From positions 14,067,312 to 14,131,311 of the forward strand of contig NC_079483.1 in assembly GCF_026230105.1 (NCBI RefSeq): a stretch of 64,000 nt of DNA, in the 5' to 3' direction. Position 1 is the first letter of the stretch; each line of letters starts with the position of its first letter. Below the pieces are notes generated by a model, which had not been told where the DNA came from, did no database searches, and was given only the letters and a program-made list of their open reading frames with translations. The translations under genes and the position numbers were made by a program. Positions 1 through 13,100 of the stretch are shown in pieces. The stretch comes from Diorhabda sublineata. Lineage: Eukaryota > Arthropoda > Insecta > Coleoptera > Chrysomelidae.

Positions 1-765
1 CGTAGACTTGTTCTAATCTTTGGTTCCTATTTCTATCTTGTCTATTAATTTTGAGTTATCTTCATAAATACAGTTTCTTCTTCACTGATTCTCATACTAT
101 ATTTTTGTTGTTCTATACTTAACTGTCTTTTTTTGTTCGATAATATGACATCTTCAAAAGCGCAAAAGATTTTCCCATCATTTCCATATTCTTTATTTGT
201 ATATTTATGATTACACATTATTCTATCTATCAATATTACAAATAGGAAAGGTCTAAAATCATGACTTAAAGAAATATTTATTATTTTCTATCATAGCTGA
301 TTATACAGTTTTTTGTTTTCTTGTATATACTTTGAATGACTTTTCAATGCTTCCTCTGGTGCGGAGTATTTTCTAAATTTTTCCCATATTAATTAGTGCC
401 ATGTACCAACTTTCACTCTGTGAGAGATTAGTTTAGAGTTAGATTTATTGTATTCATAGTTTTTTCCAGAATCTTATTCAATAATCAAACTCATTTTTTT
501 CTATTTGTTCATATCATCAATCCATGTGATATTCTGTTTTTTAGTCTCTGTTCACCTTGTTTTTCTTATACGTTTTTTTTAATACAAAGTTGCTGAAGTA
601 TTTTTTTTTCACATTCTTATATCTTTTCGTCTTTAGTAGAGACCACACAGTTTTTGTCTTTTATTCATTATTTGATGTTTTTTCTCTAATATTTTTCAAA
701 AGTTTTTGATTATTTCGTTTATCAGTTTTCATTTGTTCCTTTAACTCTTTCCATCAGTAATTTTT
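1..765. other. AT-rich flank without recognised feature
   Basis: Only short chance reading frames and T-rich tracts. No splice-bounded exon or repeat that I could identify. Confidence 0.5.
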
Positions 766-1044
766 TTACTTATTATTTAGTATTATCAACTTTTCATAAT
801 CTTCTACCACTTTTCTTATAAATATTTTTCCGTACACTTCTCCTAGTTGTTTTTTAAATTGCGTTCGTACACGAATTACCACCATTATTGCATTGCGACT
901 ATTTGATGTGAGAAAACGTTTATCCTGGCAACTATGATTAGAAGTGATATCCACAACAATAATAAACTGATTTTCGATACGTTGGAGGACAGACTCGAAC
1001 CATATTTCGAGGGAATCTTCATTGATAGCCTCCAATAGAAACAA
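766..1044 (-). pseudogene. DDE transposase relic, second-Asp region
   Basis: A 92-codon reverse-strand frame contains WFESVLQRIENQFIIVVD followed by ITSNHSCQ. In the DDE-3/Tc1-like transposases common in insects this is the segment 'WF.kvLp.i..nsvIVmDNASYHS' around the second catalytic Asp, and that Asp is still present here. The N-terminal part with the first Asp and the C-terminal Glu region are not recognisable nearby. It belongs with the relics at 8752-9984 and 47545-47660, which share its wording. Family assignment is from memory of the motif. Confidence 0.6.
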
Positions 1045-1070
1045 AAATCATACAACTTTTCTTTATACAA

Positions 1071-2846
1071 TCACTATCTGTGGTTTTTTGAGAAATGGTA
1101 TATTTTCGATTTTGTTCCTGAAACTCTACTAATTAACTGCGATAGTTTTAGCTTACAGGAAATATCCTGTTCAGAGTCATAATTTCTAATTTGTCGTCTT
1201 TCATACAAGTTAATTTTATCAAATTTAATAGATTTTTAACCTCGCTAATTTATCTGTGGTGACTGAACGTCGCTACGTTTTTTTGACGTATAATTCTAAA
1301 AATAGTGGACGATGACGCTCCTGTAATACTTTCAATACATAGTGTTTCCACCTATTAAAATAACTAACCACTATGTATTTAGTTATAATTGAATACTACC
1401 ACATTTTTGGAGATAGACCCTGCGGTGATTTGTATGTGCTTTTACAATCATTCCGTTACTATAAATACAGGTTCTATGAATACAAAACCTCTACCAGCAA
1501 TACCCATTTCTCGCCCTAATTATGGTACAAATATCTTTCGTGATGTTGATGTTTTCATTTTTGTTATCCAACGTTTATAGTTCAAACGTTTCGTCACTAT
1601 TTCGTACATATAACTCGAAAAACTTGAGATATCTGTTCATATCGTAACAAAATTTGAAAAAGTCTGTTACCAACGATTTTCTCATCAAATTCTCCTACCA
1701 ACATGTTGGTAATGACAGTAGAAACGCCACTGCGAACCTCATCGTGCCCATTGTGCCTAGTAACCAGTCCTAACCAACATTCAAATTAATCTGTTAGTTA
1801 TAATGTTTTCTCTATACTCGAGCATGTTTGAACGCCTTCCGCGACGATACAGATGCTACACAATGCCACTCACTCCAAAAACATTGTGTACTTAACGTGT
1901 TCGGTTATTGTTGAATTAGATTCAGTAATCGAAGAAAATAATTAAGTTTCTATATTTTATAGAGATTTTTTTATACATTCTTCCATCTATACAGATCACC
2001 AAAACAATCTGTTGACAACATAATACAACCGTGTGAACACAAAATTCAACACACCAATCTTGAAGAAGTTCCAAAAAAATTCTGTTTGTGTTTAGTTCTT
2101 GTTTTTTTTTGTCTATTCAAGTATTTTTGGCGGTTAATGATTTACACCAGAAATCATAAAATGGTGAATACACTACACGAATCCACCAAAATTTCAAATT
2201 TCGTAAAATTCTGTTTCGTTGTGTAACTGGGAATAGAATGAGATTTGTCCCAAAATTATCGACTTAATCTCAATATTTCCACGCCAAAAGTTTCGAGCGA
2301 CTGTGGGGGATAGGCGTTACCAGTTAATGTTCACGTACCATCTGGTATACGTAGATACCGTCTAGTTTATGCACGGTCTATGGTTTTTTTTCTGGTCACA
2401 TTTGATTATTGTGAGAAATGATAAATAATAGATGGTTTAAAAACGACATTAAGTCAGTAGACATTGATTCTAGCCCTGGTATAGTTTTCAATGATTACAG
2501 TGTACTCAAAAAATTTTTACTCGTGATGATTTACAGCTAAAATCAAAGCGACTATATTGGAAATTACCTAGACCAAAAAATTCGGTGCAAGTGGAGGCAA
2601 TATTAGCTGCTTTTGTATTATAAAAGGGGTTCGCACATCGACTATTCTCAGAAAAATTTTTTGTTGTCAATAATAAATTTTTTAATAAAAAATTTTTATT
2701 CCAGAAAAAATATCTACTTATTCATATATTTGAAATGTTCTAGACAACGAATAAGATTATATACATACATATTTATATGTAATTATTAATAATTACCCAT
2801 CATTTAAGTGAAAAAAATGAATCAATTGAACATTTACTCACGCCCC
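1071..2846. other. no recognised feature
   Basis: AT-rich DNA. A small hairpin pairs AATACATAGTG (about 1334) with CACTATGTATT (about 1369). Nothing codes convincingly on either strand. Confidence 0.4.
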
Positions 2847-3032
2847 AACTTGTACTTCAATACATAATAACAAATAATTGGGCGAACAAATTCAATGAGA
2901 GCAATGGCTTTTGCATGGTTATTCAAGTAGAAAATTCAAACTTTACTGAACAATGTAACATGTACTTAAAATAAGAAACAGTAACACACATTTGAGCACA
3001 TAAATTCAATGGAAGCGTTGGCTGTGCATGAT
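2847..3032. repeat. diverged direct duplication, period about 110 bp
   Basis: 2847-2920 and 2957-3032 are recognisably the same sequence: both start AAC(T/A)TGTACTT, contain AAATTCAATG(A/G)(G/A)AGC and end GCATG(G/A)TT. There are many substitutions, so the duplication is old. Confidence 0.55.
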
Positions 3033-3979
3033 TTTATAAAGTTTGGATAAATTTAGCTGTAATCGTTTCATTTTCGTTCTTCTATAAAAAATGACAGCCG
3101 AATTTGTAAAAATTGGTGATGATTATATCTATTCAATTTTTAGAATATAATATCAACCTGCCACGGTAGAAATGATTTTTAATACATGACTATAATTTTA
3201 ATGAGATTTATGAACAACATAAGAGAATTACGAATATACCAAAAATGGTATTTTGACTAGAAGTTGTTCCAAATGATCGCGTCTCTGATCGTTCTCGTTT
3301 CATTAATAATTCTTGAAAGTATTCAAATATTTCATGAACAATTTGCTAGTATTTTATCAAATTGAACATAAACAATCCAATCGTCTTTGTTTCTACGATG
3401 AAAAAATTATTTGGCAACATTATAGAGAGATTTTTCAATAAATAAATTATTCCGTAATCAAATGCCAATCGTAGATTTGATGAATACATAAATTTTATGT
3501 CAGATAATAAAATTCATAGTTTATTTACGCAATAAGTCAAATATAATATTTATTTTATATTATTATAAACACTCAGATAAAATATTTCACATGATGATAT
3601 GAATACAAATACTTTATTCATTGAAAAAATATATTTATGAAATTTAAGTAAAATTTTCAAACGCGGTAATGGATAATATCGGTTACATAAAACCCGGAGG
3701 CAGAGAATACGATATTATACAAATAGATTCAATAGTCATAAATGTTCATGCTTTAAAAGTTATTTCTTTGAAACTACAAACCAGCAACATCGAATTATTA
3801 TTAACCTATATTTATGAAAGATAAAAGTTATTGAACTTATTCCGATGCATTCAGATATAGTTAGTAAGAAAACTTGAAGTAAACTTTGATGTAATAACTA
3901 CAGTAAACTAATTACAGCTGCAGCCCCACTTTGGTATGAACTATGCTTTCTTTGTGTCGGTTAAGAAAATGAAAAATAT

Positions 3980-4310
3980 AAACCCATATCTTCAAAAAAA
4001 AAAGCTGGAAAATCCAAATTACTATTCGAAAACAAGCTCCTATTATATAAAACTACCCATCAGGATGTACTCGTATTTTATCGAACTCTGGGGTTGTTCA
4101 AATAAATCAAAAATAGCTGTCATAAAGAGAAGACAGTCCAAAATAATTCGCATGATAGCTGATGCATTATGGTATGTATCGAACCTAACCCTATATAAAG
4201 ATTTAAATGTCAGTTTTGTTAAAGATGTCATAAAAAGATGCACGAAACATTATGAACGACTAACTAAACATGAAAATACGTTATCCACTTATAGAACAAG
4301 GAGACAGTAG
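3980..4310 (+). pseudogene. jockey-like LINE, C-terminal part of reverse transcriptase ORF
   Basis: The frame reads IELWGCSNKSKIAVIKRRQS, then KIIRMIADALWYVSN, TLYKDLNV and later YERLTKHEN. Jockey/BS-type ORF2 proteins have the same run after the polymerase domain: 'YGIQLWGtasnSNI..iqrfQSk.LR.i.nAPWYV.N..ih.DL.i..V..EI'. Only this tail is left. The frame breaks at 4310 and a further Lys-rich stretch follows in another frame. The element points rightward, upstream of exon A. Confidence 0.7.
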
Positions 4311-4725
4311 GAGACTAAAAAGAAATTGGCCAGCAGACCTACAAAACGGGTGAAGAAAAAAAAGATTTGTCGTTGTCCTTGTCCTTATATACCCTGCAGC
4401 CATCCCATTAACTTAAAGAGATATATGTTTTGATTGTTAATAAAGTAAAAAACAATATTTCCAAAATTAAATTAGGAATTCAGAAACCGTATTTTAATTT
4501 ATATATAGGGGAAAAAGTTTTCATAATATCAAATAAAACATATACAGCTTTTCTGAAATTCATCGTACGATGAACACTGTGTTGACAACTTGACTGACAT
4601 TAACTGAGAGGACCGGGAGAAAAGTTCACGGCCTTTCCTCTATAAAACTGTAACTATCGAGCTAAGATACAGAAAAATGTGTGCCTGTGGAGTCCCAATA
4701 ATGTCCTATGTATTTCGAATGGCAT

Positions 4726-5146
4726 GGGCGTAGCCAGGATTTAGTTTTGGGTAGGGGTCTTGATTTGATGTAAATAAAACAACAAAAATATACTTACATG
4801 AAATGTAATATCTATATATTCATCGGAAAAATTACGACATGGGCCCAGCAGCCGTCCAAAAACTTCCACAAAGCTTCTCTCATTTCGACCGAGGAGCGTG
4901 GCGAATAATCGAGAAACATTGCAGTTTCCATGCAATAAAAAGTCGGATACTCGACTAGAGATGGCATTACTGTGGGTAACGTCCACTACAACTGCGTCTG
5001 CCTCTCGTCAAAAGATGGCTCTAGGCGCTACTATATATATATATATATTCAAATATAATAATTTTTCGATATATTAGGTGATATTTTGTTTATTTCGGCG
5101 GGAGTTTGAACCCCCAAAACTCTCCTCTTGGCTAAGCCGGTGGCGA
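4726..5146. mobile_element. probable non-autonomous DNA element with GGCGTAGCCA-type ends
   Basis: The left end (TAGCCAGGATTTAGTTTTGG) and the right end read in reverse complement (TAGCCAAGAGGAGAGTTTTG) match over about 35 bases, giving imperfect inverted termini 420 bases apart. A (TA)n run sits inside at about 5032-5048. No target-site duplication could be fixed and the class is unknown. Confidence 0.5.
5032..5048. repeat. (TA)n microsatellite
   Basis: About eight uninterrupted TA units. Confidence 0.8.
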
Positions 5147-5149
5147 ATA

Positions 5150-5270
5150 GTGCTGGCTATACAGTTTCTCGCAGATATAACAGTGAGGGAAACAGTTTGT
5201 TGAAGACTATTGTTACTGGAGATGTGACTTTGGTTCTATACGATAATCCAGAGTCTAAAGAACCAAATTT
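5150..5270 (+). pseudogene. short mariner transposase fragment
   Basis: The frame reads KTIVTGDVTLVLYDNPESKE, close to the mariner signature 'n.IVTGDEkWvlYdNpkrk' around the first catalytic Asp (GDE). The Asp is kept, but E and K/W of GDEKW are changed. Only about 40 codons are recognisable. Confidence 0.5.
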
Positions 5271-5331
5271 ATTACACAGTTTCATACGCTTTTCTGATAC
5301 TGTTTTCATAATATGCATTTCTTATAATTAA

Positions 5332-6583
5332 ACATATTATTTGGTATTTTTTTTTAGGGTAAAAAGCAAGCACAAGAGTGTGAACCCTATTACACTCAAG
5401 TAGTTATTTATAGGTACCTTTGGGTATTGATTTTGAACTTCTGTTGGTTGTAATTTTCGGGAAAGACGTACCTTAGTAGGTGATTCCAAAGGCTTGCACT
5501 CCTACAAAGGAAGTAGTCCTGATCAATTAACGTGCTAGCAACTGCAAGCAACTTTGGTTTTTATGAGCCACGTCTGCCTGTCAAAACTGCTCCAGGTGAG
5601 ATTGTGTTGGACAGCACGAAAAAGTATCTTCCGAGGTAGTATCAGTGAAACAGTCACATCAGCGATTTATTTTCTATGCTCAAAGCTGCCCAAGTTTCTG
5701 GTCAACTCTGGATCGCCTATAAGTCCAATTCATCTCTTCTGTATCGAGTCGCGCTTCCTCAGGGTATGCTTAGGAGTCAAGCTGCAAGCTGCAATGTGCT
5801 AGCAATACTCCAAAGAGATATGAATCTGGGCCTTGTAGAAGATTAAAAGATTTTACGGAGTATATAGCTTTTTGATCTTAAAGAGGGCTCCAAGTTTTTG
5901 TGAAGATGTCTTAGCTAATTCGACTACGTTACTATGCCAGAACATATTGCACTTAACATGTGTATTTGCGGTGATGGTAATATTTTATGTCCAGATAGAA
6001 AAATAAGAAAGAATATTATTATAATAAATACAACATCAAAATAAGAAAAATTACAAAAACTAAATAACTTTGTTAATCTAAGAAGTTATAAAATGGATAA
6101 TTTGTAAAATCAGATTTTACTTCAGATTTAAAATTTAATTATAGTTAAACGAGAGATACATCAAAATGTATATCAAAAAATACAATTTTGACTTTTTTCT
6201 CATTTGTCTATTGTTCTGTTATTAATCAGAAAATATCACCGAACCGGGCTTGCGAATTATCTACACAAAAATATAAACCCACTAAAATGCACGTTACTAT
6301 AATCAACGAGCTTAACAGATTCATGGGCCCAACTTGAATTCGATCTTTTAACGAATGCCAAATCGACGTATTACTGAAGACGATGTCCAAAGGTTTCGGT
6401 TCAATTATTCTATAACCTTATTGACGAAACCTCCATGGTTCTTATTCGTTCTTACAGTTACTGACTTACAAAATTTTTCAACAATAGGGAGCATAACTAC
6501 GTTATCTTGTGCCTATTTATGAATTTGTCCGTGGTATTTTTCCATCACTAACATCAAACTTAGTTTAACGTTTAGATGGAATT
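5332..6583. other. unassigned stretch with an open, GC-richer patch at 5540-5860
   Basis: Between 5540 and 5860 the composition is less AT-rich, and two + frames are open for 25-80 codons (for example YEPRLPVKTAPGEIVLDS). It resembles an old coding relic but I could not name a family. The remainder shows nothing. Confidence 0.35.
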
Positions 6584-6648
6584 TCTGAAACCGTTGGTGA
6601 TATTAGACAGCGTTAGACAGTGTAATTGTCAGTGTTGGTGTATTTACC
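6584..6648. repeat. half copy of the small palindromic repeat family
   Basis: It shares GAAACCGTTGGTG and AGACAGTGTAATTGT plus AGTGTTGGTGTA with the complete palindrome at 30916-31094. Only one arm is present. Confidence 0.55.
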
Positions 6649-6885
6649 ATTTTCCTACGTAAGGTAATAGGGCTCAACAACCAATACCTTTTGCCCTTTC
6701 TCAACCATAACATGACATAACAACATTCTCTACACCATTAAAAACACGTCACTTCTACTATCATACATCAAAAAGCAAAACAGTGGCTACTAATTTAATA
6801 TTGTATTAAGTCCTCTATTCACTGCGCATATGAATCCAATAATTTGATTAATTAGTATGTATTAACTTGATATTTTTTGTTGCAG

Positions 6886-7179
6886 GTGATAATTACATCG
6901 GTAACAACAGCAAAGGATCCAGTACCGCCCCCATCACATCCTCCAGCAGCTTATAGATACCAGTACCCAGGCTATTCATATTCGTATCCACCTCATTCTT
7001 ATCCATATCCCACTCCTCCCAATCCACCTTATTCACATCACGATATGTGCTATTCGCCGAATCCATACGTTCACAAATATCCTATTAGAAGGTATTTGAC
7101 TACGCAGTACTACCCGCCACCCAATCCGTCGGATATTTATCCGGTGCCGCCAAGTGGACCTTCACAACCCAGTCAGCAG
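6886..7179 (+). CDS. wge: wge exon A (first visible exon), Pro/Tyr-rich
   Basis: Visible residues 1-98. The acceptor is TTGCAG at 6880-6885 after a T-rich tract, and the donor GTATGT starts at 7180; both ends are phase 0. The peptide begins VIITSVTTAKDPVPPP and continues with dense Pro, Tyr, Ser and His, including repeated SYxYP-like steps. It is low complexity and has no folded domain. The exon call rests on clean splice sites, an open frame across all 294 bases, strong coding bias in AT-rich surroundings, and phase agreement with the next exon. No Met fits as an initiator, so an upstream exon must supply the start. Confidence 0.8.
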
Positions 7180-10100
7180 GTATGTAATTAGGTTTTTAAG
7201 TCAAAGCTTGATTGATAATGGAAATATAAGGTTTATGGCGCAACATTTTCAAAAGCCAAACCCCAGAACTCGAAATGCTTCACTCTTAAGTAGAACTGAG
7301 TTACATTTAAAGCAGATTTCTATTTCTCAAAGTATAAATTCTAAAATTCGTTATAGAAAACATTCATTTTTGATAATACATATTTTTCATATAAAATGAA
7401 AAAAAAAATACCAACAAATCTTATATTCTCTAGCAAATTTTGTAATGTTGTTATATATGTTTTCTCTTTCAAGTTATTTTTCATAAAAAAGTATGTATAC
7501 AATGTTCATACAAGAAACGAAGTACTCTAAAATATTATCATGCATACTTAGTTCACGTAATCTCTAAAGCCGGTACTACACGATGCGTCCAACGTTTGTG
7601 CCAACATTCGTGTTCCAACGTAGGGTTGAACACGGTAAGAAAGGCCTATGCAGTACTGCAACTACACGAAGCGTCCATGTTTGCACCTTTAAACGTTGGC
7701 TGAACATTGGTCGAACTGGAAGCTGGAACCTTACCTAAACTTACCTGAAGAAATGTAAACTTGGCATATAACAAATATAAATTCTTTTGAAATAAACTGG
7801 ATGATACTGACAACTTTGGTTTTCATACAAAACACTAAGCATTCACGCGCAAGAGGACAAGAAATGTGTGTAGTTGTACCACAAGTTTTGGTTCCAAATT
7901 CCTTCCAATGTTGGGTACTCCTTTGACGCGAGACTTTCCAATGCCAATAAAACATTCGTCGAATGACATGTACGCTACGACCACACGATGCGTTCAATCA
8001 TAGCAGCGTCCAACGTTGGAAGCATTATACACATCGTGCTTAAGACAAGGCTGCTTGTACAGAGTCGTGCTTAGCTACGGCATCGTCAAGGTTTAACTGA
8101 TGAAAAAAAAAACATTTGTAGTTAATATTAAATATATTAAAAATAAGACGGACATTTTAGTTCAGCAGAACAAACCGATAAACAGAAGTGTCAGCAAATA
8201 TATTAGACCGTTCAACATATAACATCTGTTTATAGTCTGTTAACTAATATGAATATCAACGCCATAATCAAGTGTGCAACATCATTTTCCAGAAATTGGT
8301 CAATAGACCGATAGACAGGTGACGATTAACAGACCTGATATCGTGGTAGTTGATAGAAGAGTCAATTCAGTCTTTCTCGTCGACATACCCATACCGAACA
8401 CACACAACGTTCTAAACAAATACCAGGAGAAACTAACCAAATACGCAAATCTCGCAATTGAGATTAAATAGGTGTGGCTCAGCGAAAATGTGGAAATCGC
8501 CCTAGTTATTATGTCAGCAACCGGCGTTGTGTCTAAGACTCTGCACGATGCATTGCCAAACTAGGATTACTAAGAAACACCTTCTCCGATATCCAGAAGG
8601 CTGTGATATTGGATATTTGCCACACAGTGTGCAAGTTTATTAAGTGAATTGATCCTTTTGATCCTTTGTATTAGGAAAAGATAAATGACACCGGCTTTAA
8701 GCTAAGTAGTGCATAAGTCTATCGCATAATAATTATAGTAATAAAATAATACTAGATCCTTCTTGTCATCTTAGTACCGTTATACAGAATCTGAACAACT
8801 GCTAAAGAACAATCATCATTAATATTAACTATCATCGAATTTCTATCAACAAATTCATCTATTAAATGGTTTAATTTTAAAATTTTCACTTCTACCTGTC
8901 TACCTGTCCGCCCAAATAATCTCTATTTGTATGAGGTCACAGTGACATTTTATTGTGTGTTTTAGCAATTCCGGAATTTCCGTATTTTATCATATTTGGT
9001 TTTATGTTCATTCGTTATCCGTAAAAGTTCTGCTTTTGTCATATTTTCTTGGATGGTATACTTTTCAAATACAACCAGTCTTGAATTAGGGCTTTTTTGT
9101 CAAAGGCCCACAAGGCGTTGGGGACAAAACCGGTTTCGTTTCCTTTTATCAACCTGTTCCTAAGAGATCAATTTCATTTTAGTTGGAAGAAAAGAATTGA
9201 CTGTTTATTTCACTTTTGATAGATTTAACATTAATACCTTATCTGCTCGGAATCTTATTTATAGACGAACACAGTTGAGGTGATTTTTAGAAGAAGGCTC
9301 TTTAATCCAGATCCAGATGGCCTCTCATCTGATAAAGCTTATCTTGATAAATTCATAGATTCATGAATCCAAAATTTGGATTTTTTGTGGCCTGCGTTTA
9401 CCCACGTTTCCTCCAGACAATAGATTTTCCTATTATCTCTTCTATAGGTACTTATTTTCATTAAATACTGTCGTCTCCACAATACAATTTTTGGTTTCAT
9501 GAGCAACAAACTATTTCTCCCTCTTTTATTAAATTTAAAACTTAATTTTGTCGACTTTCAGAAACTTGGTAGGTCAGCATCATTATTTACATCTTTTAAA
9601 ACTGAATATATTGTTGTCATTTCGTTTCGGACAATAATTTGATGTACACTCTTTTTAATAGTGTTTATATCACAATCGGGTTCCATATCAATAATTTTTT
9701 TTTAATAGTGGTATGGCTTTGGAGCTGAAAAAAAAATGTTTATATTCTGTTACTACTACATAAACCCTTGAAGAAGCAACGCCAGCAAAGTTTCCTACTT
9801 TTCTCACAATTTCACCGACTGACAAGAAAGGAATTGCATTGAACTTTATTTGTGTGAATTTATTAATTTCCATTAATATTAAAATGCAGTTTTTTGTTGT
9901 TTTTTTTTTAGGTGGGTTATGGCAAAAAAATTTTTTTCGGCCGTAACAGTTTCTGACATTTGAAAATATTATACCCTTAAACACAGTATACTTACAGAAA
10001 AGATTTATTGAAATATATCAACTGAAACTTAATTGACCCTTATGACCCTGTAGCGTTGTACCTAAAATAATTAATACCTCAGGCCGATTGCAGCTAAATC

Positions 10101-13100
10101 TGCCAGCCAGCGTAAGGAAGCAGCCAATAGGTGCAAAGGCCCATGGTGATTATGGTTCGATCACGCATCAATGGTTGTTTAGGTCGTTCTATTTCTTGGA
10201 TGTTGTTGTTGTTGTTGATCATACACAATTTTACTTTAATAGTTTCTATCCTAATATACAGTTTAAGATAGAACTAGAAAACATAAAACAATCCTCACCT
10301 TTTTTTGGAACTAAATTCATTTGGAAAAAAGAAAATACAATTTTAATAGACCGGTATATGGAATCAGTAGATTCTATTGACTATCATTTTAATCTCCCAT
10401 GTTGTACTAGGATGAATCCAATATTAAACAGTTGAAAAATGGATCCACGAAAATTTCGTATCCAATATTTCATGAAAATAACTTGAAAATATCGTACAAA
10501 CCATTTTATGAAAACTCATATCCTTTACATCTTTTGAAACGAAGTCTATATAACACTCCTGACATTGGCATTAGAACCAGGTCCAGTCCAGTCCAGTAGT
10601 ACTATATCTAACAATAATAGCTTTCCTATTTATACGTAAATATTAAATAAGTTACTCCTAAATTTTCCAAAATTTTAAAGCGATAATTCAATTTTTAGTA
10701 AGATTAAAGATAATAAATAAATTGACTAACATAATTTGTGAGATTCACAACCCCTTCGTCAATCCGAACGGTCGCTCATTAATCGGATTGTATATAGCAG
10801 AAGTGACAGAAAATTATACCCAAACAGATGTTCATTTGCTAAACACGGATGTTATGAAGGCCATTCTATGAATTATAAAGTACTTCCAATAGAAAGTAAG
10901 TACCAAAATCGCCAATTTTTAGAAACAACACAACAGTATATCGCTTACGATGATGAATGTCTTAATATAAAACTGATTTCAATAACAGTGTAATCCTCTG
11001 ATGATCTCATATTAACACAAACAGATTAATCATGGATCCATCACTTTGATATAGAGACAAAAATGCAAAGTAAGGAGTGTTCATCACCGCCAAACTATTC
11101 AACCTGCAGCAAGGAAGGTGATTCTAACCATACTTTTGGGATCCTGAAGGAGTAATTTCAGTAGATCACTTGCAAAAGATAGTCACAACTATGGGTGCTT
11201 ATTATGCCAATCAAGTGATACTATAAAAGAGATTCGTCAGGAGAAGTTGCACAAAGGTGTTCTCAAGGATTGAGATAGCGCAATTGCTCAAACAGGCTTC
11301 TAGTTATCCGCCACATTATTCGAACTTGTGCCTTAGCTGTGTTCCAAACTCAAAGAATACTTGCTTGATGAATGAAGTTTTTGGAATAATGAATTTATAT
11401 GTGCGATAAATAAGTGTTATGAAAAATATCGATAGAAAATATGTGTTAACCTCAATGAAATTTATATTGAAAAATGAAAATATTTTGATTAATGATGGGT
11501 CAGGGGGGAGCAAAAGGATCACCCCTCGTAGCATATATTACTCGGACTAGAATGCTTCGTTATGCGTTTCGCTCAGATTTCCATGTCTCTGCAGTAAACA
11601 CATAATAAGCGCTTTGTTCTTCTTAGATAATGTACTATTTGTAATCATTTCCTGTTATCTTTTTTTATCACCTATTATCTGAGTACATAAGTAAATTGTT
11701 TCGCTAATTCTTTAAACGTTTGCTTTTCAGTTTGAGTAGATGATATAACATAATTAGCGCCTATATAATTATCCACTGTTTAAAACAAGTATGTAGTTTT
11801 TCTTTTAAATTCTCTTTCTTTCGATCTTATTTGACGATGAAGAAATTGCGCTAGTAACTAATATTTGTACATTACGCATATGATGTTGTTTCAATTGAAA
11901 CTGTATACTTTCGAATAAGTCAGGAATTGATCGTGGGACTACTGAAATAGTAGTTCAAGGTTGAATACGATTCCCATATCGCAGGTCAGAGCGAAGTTGG
12001 AGAATGACGCAGTAGTAGATTTGATCGTTATTTGATATGCAGAATGCACATAATTTTGACGTTATATTTTCATTTGGCACGTTGAAATATTCACACAAGG
12101 ATTTTTGTATCTATAGGAACTGTTTTCTAGAAAAGAAAGTCGTACTTTACTACATATGCCCAGAATATATTGTTGACTTCCACGTATCTTTACATGGCTT
12201 AACGATTCCTCAAATACTCACATCTATACATAAAATACTAAAATTTTTCCGACTTCTCGTTTCGTCTATCTTCTTTTCCTTTTTGGAACAAAAATAGCCC
12301 TATAGCGCAAATTGGGACACGTATAGCACCACAGCACGTAGTTTGTTTTACAAGATTGAATACATTGACGCAAATTGACGACGCAGCGCGACCTGTCTCG
12401 ACACGCGTGAGCTCACAGATGTACTTGACTCACAAATTACATGAACATGAATCTACTAGCATTATTATGGAAAAAACTATACTACATAAAAATATTAATC
12501 ATATAAAGCCTCCGAAATCGGTTGTGCAATCACGAACTCATAGGTTTCTTCAGTCTAACTTCGAAATGTAAGAATTAATTACCGATAATAAAACTCGAGA
12601 TCACCACGCCAAAAAATCTGTCTAAAAAAACACGTTAGATATTATAGTTCGACTTACAAATCCTCTCAGGCTTAACTTCAAAAACTTTATCCGAGAATAT
12701 CCAAGAAGTGATCTACGGGACAAAAGTATGACGGTACTTCACAACAACCGGCTAAAGTACTTCTCATCTTTTCCTGAATTGTTAAGTAGAGAGAAACTAT
12801 GACAATAATAAGTTTCAAGTAGACACACTAAACTTATACACAGTTAGTTTAATGTCATAATATATATCTATAAATAATTCGTTTTGAAGTGTAACCTTAA
12901 AAAAACACTGAACTGCACCACAAAGATCAAAAGAATTTCTCAAAGCTATCAACCTTTACCACAAAATGTAGTTCGATCGTTTTGTAATTAATTACATAAT
13001 TTTTACAACATTTGTTCCTTTGCATAATCCTTCCTCACCTTCCCATTGAAGTTTGGAATCGTTTTATCCATTAAATACATTATAATGAGAACCCTACAGA

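Noticed and set aside
3936..4310. Real host gene of 124 codons
   Set aside because: The residues match the tail of jockey-like LINE ORF2, and the frame is broken on both sides.
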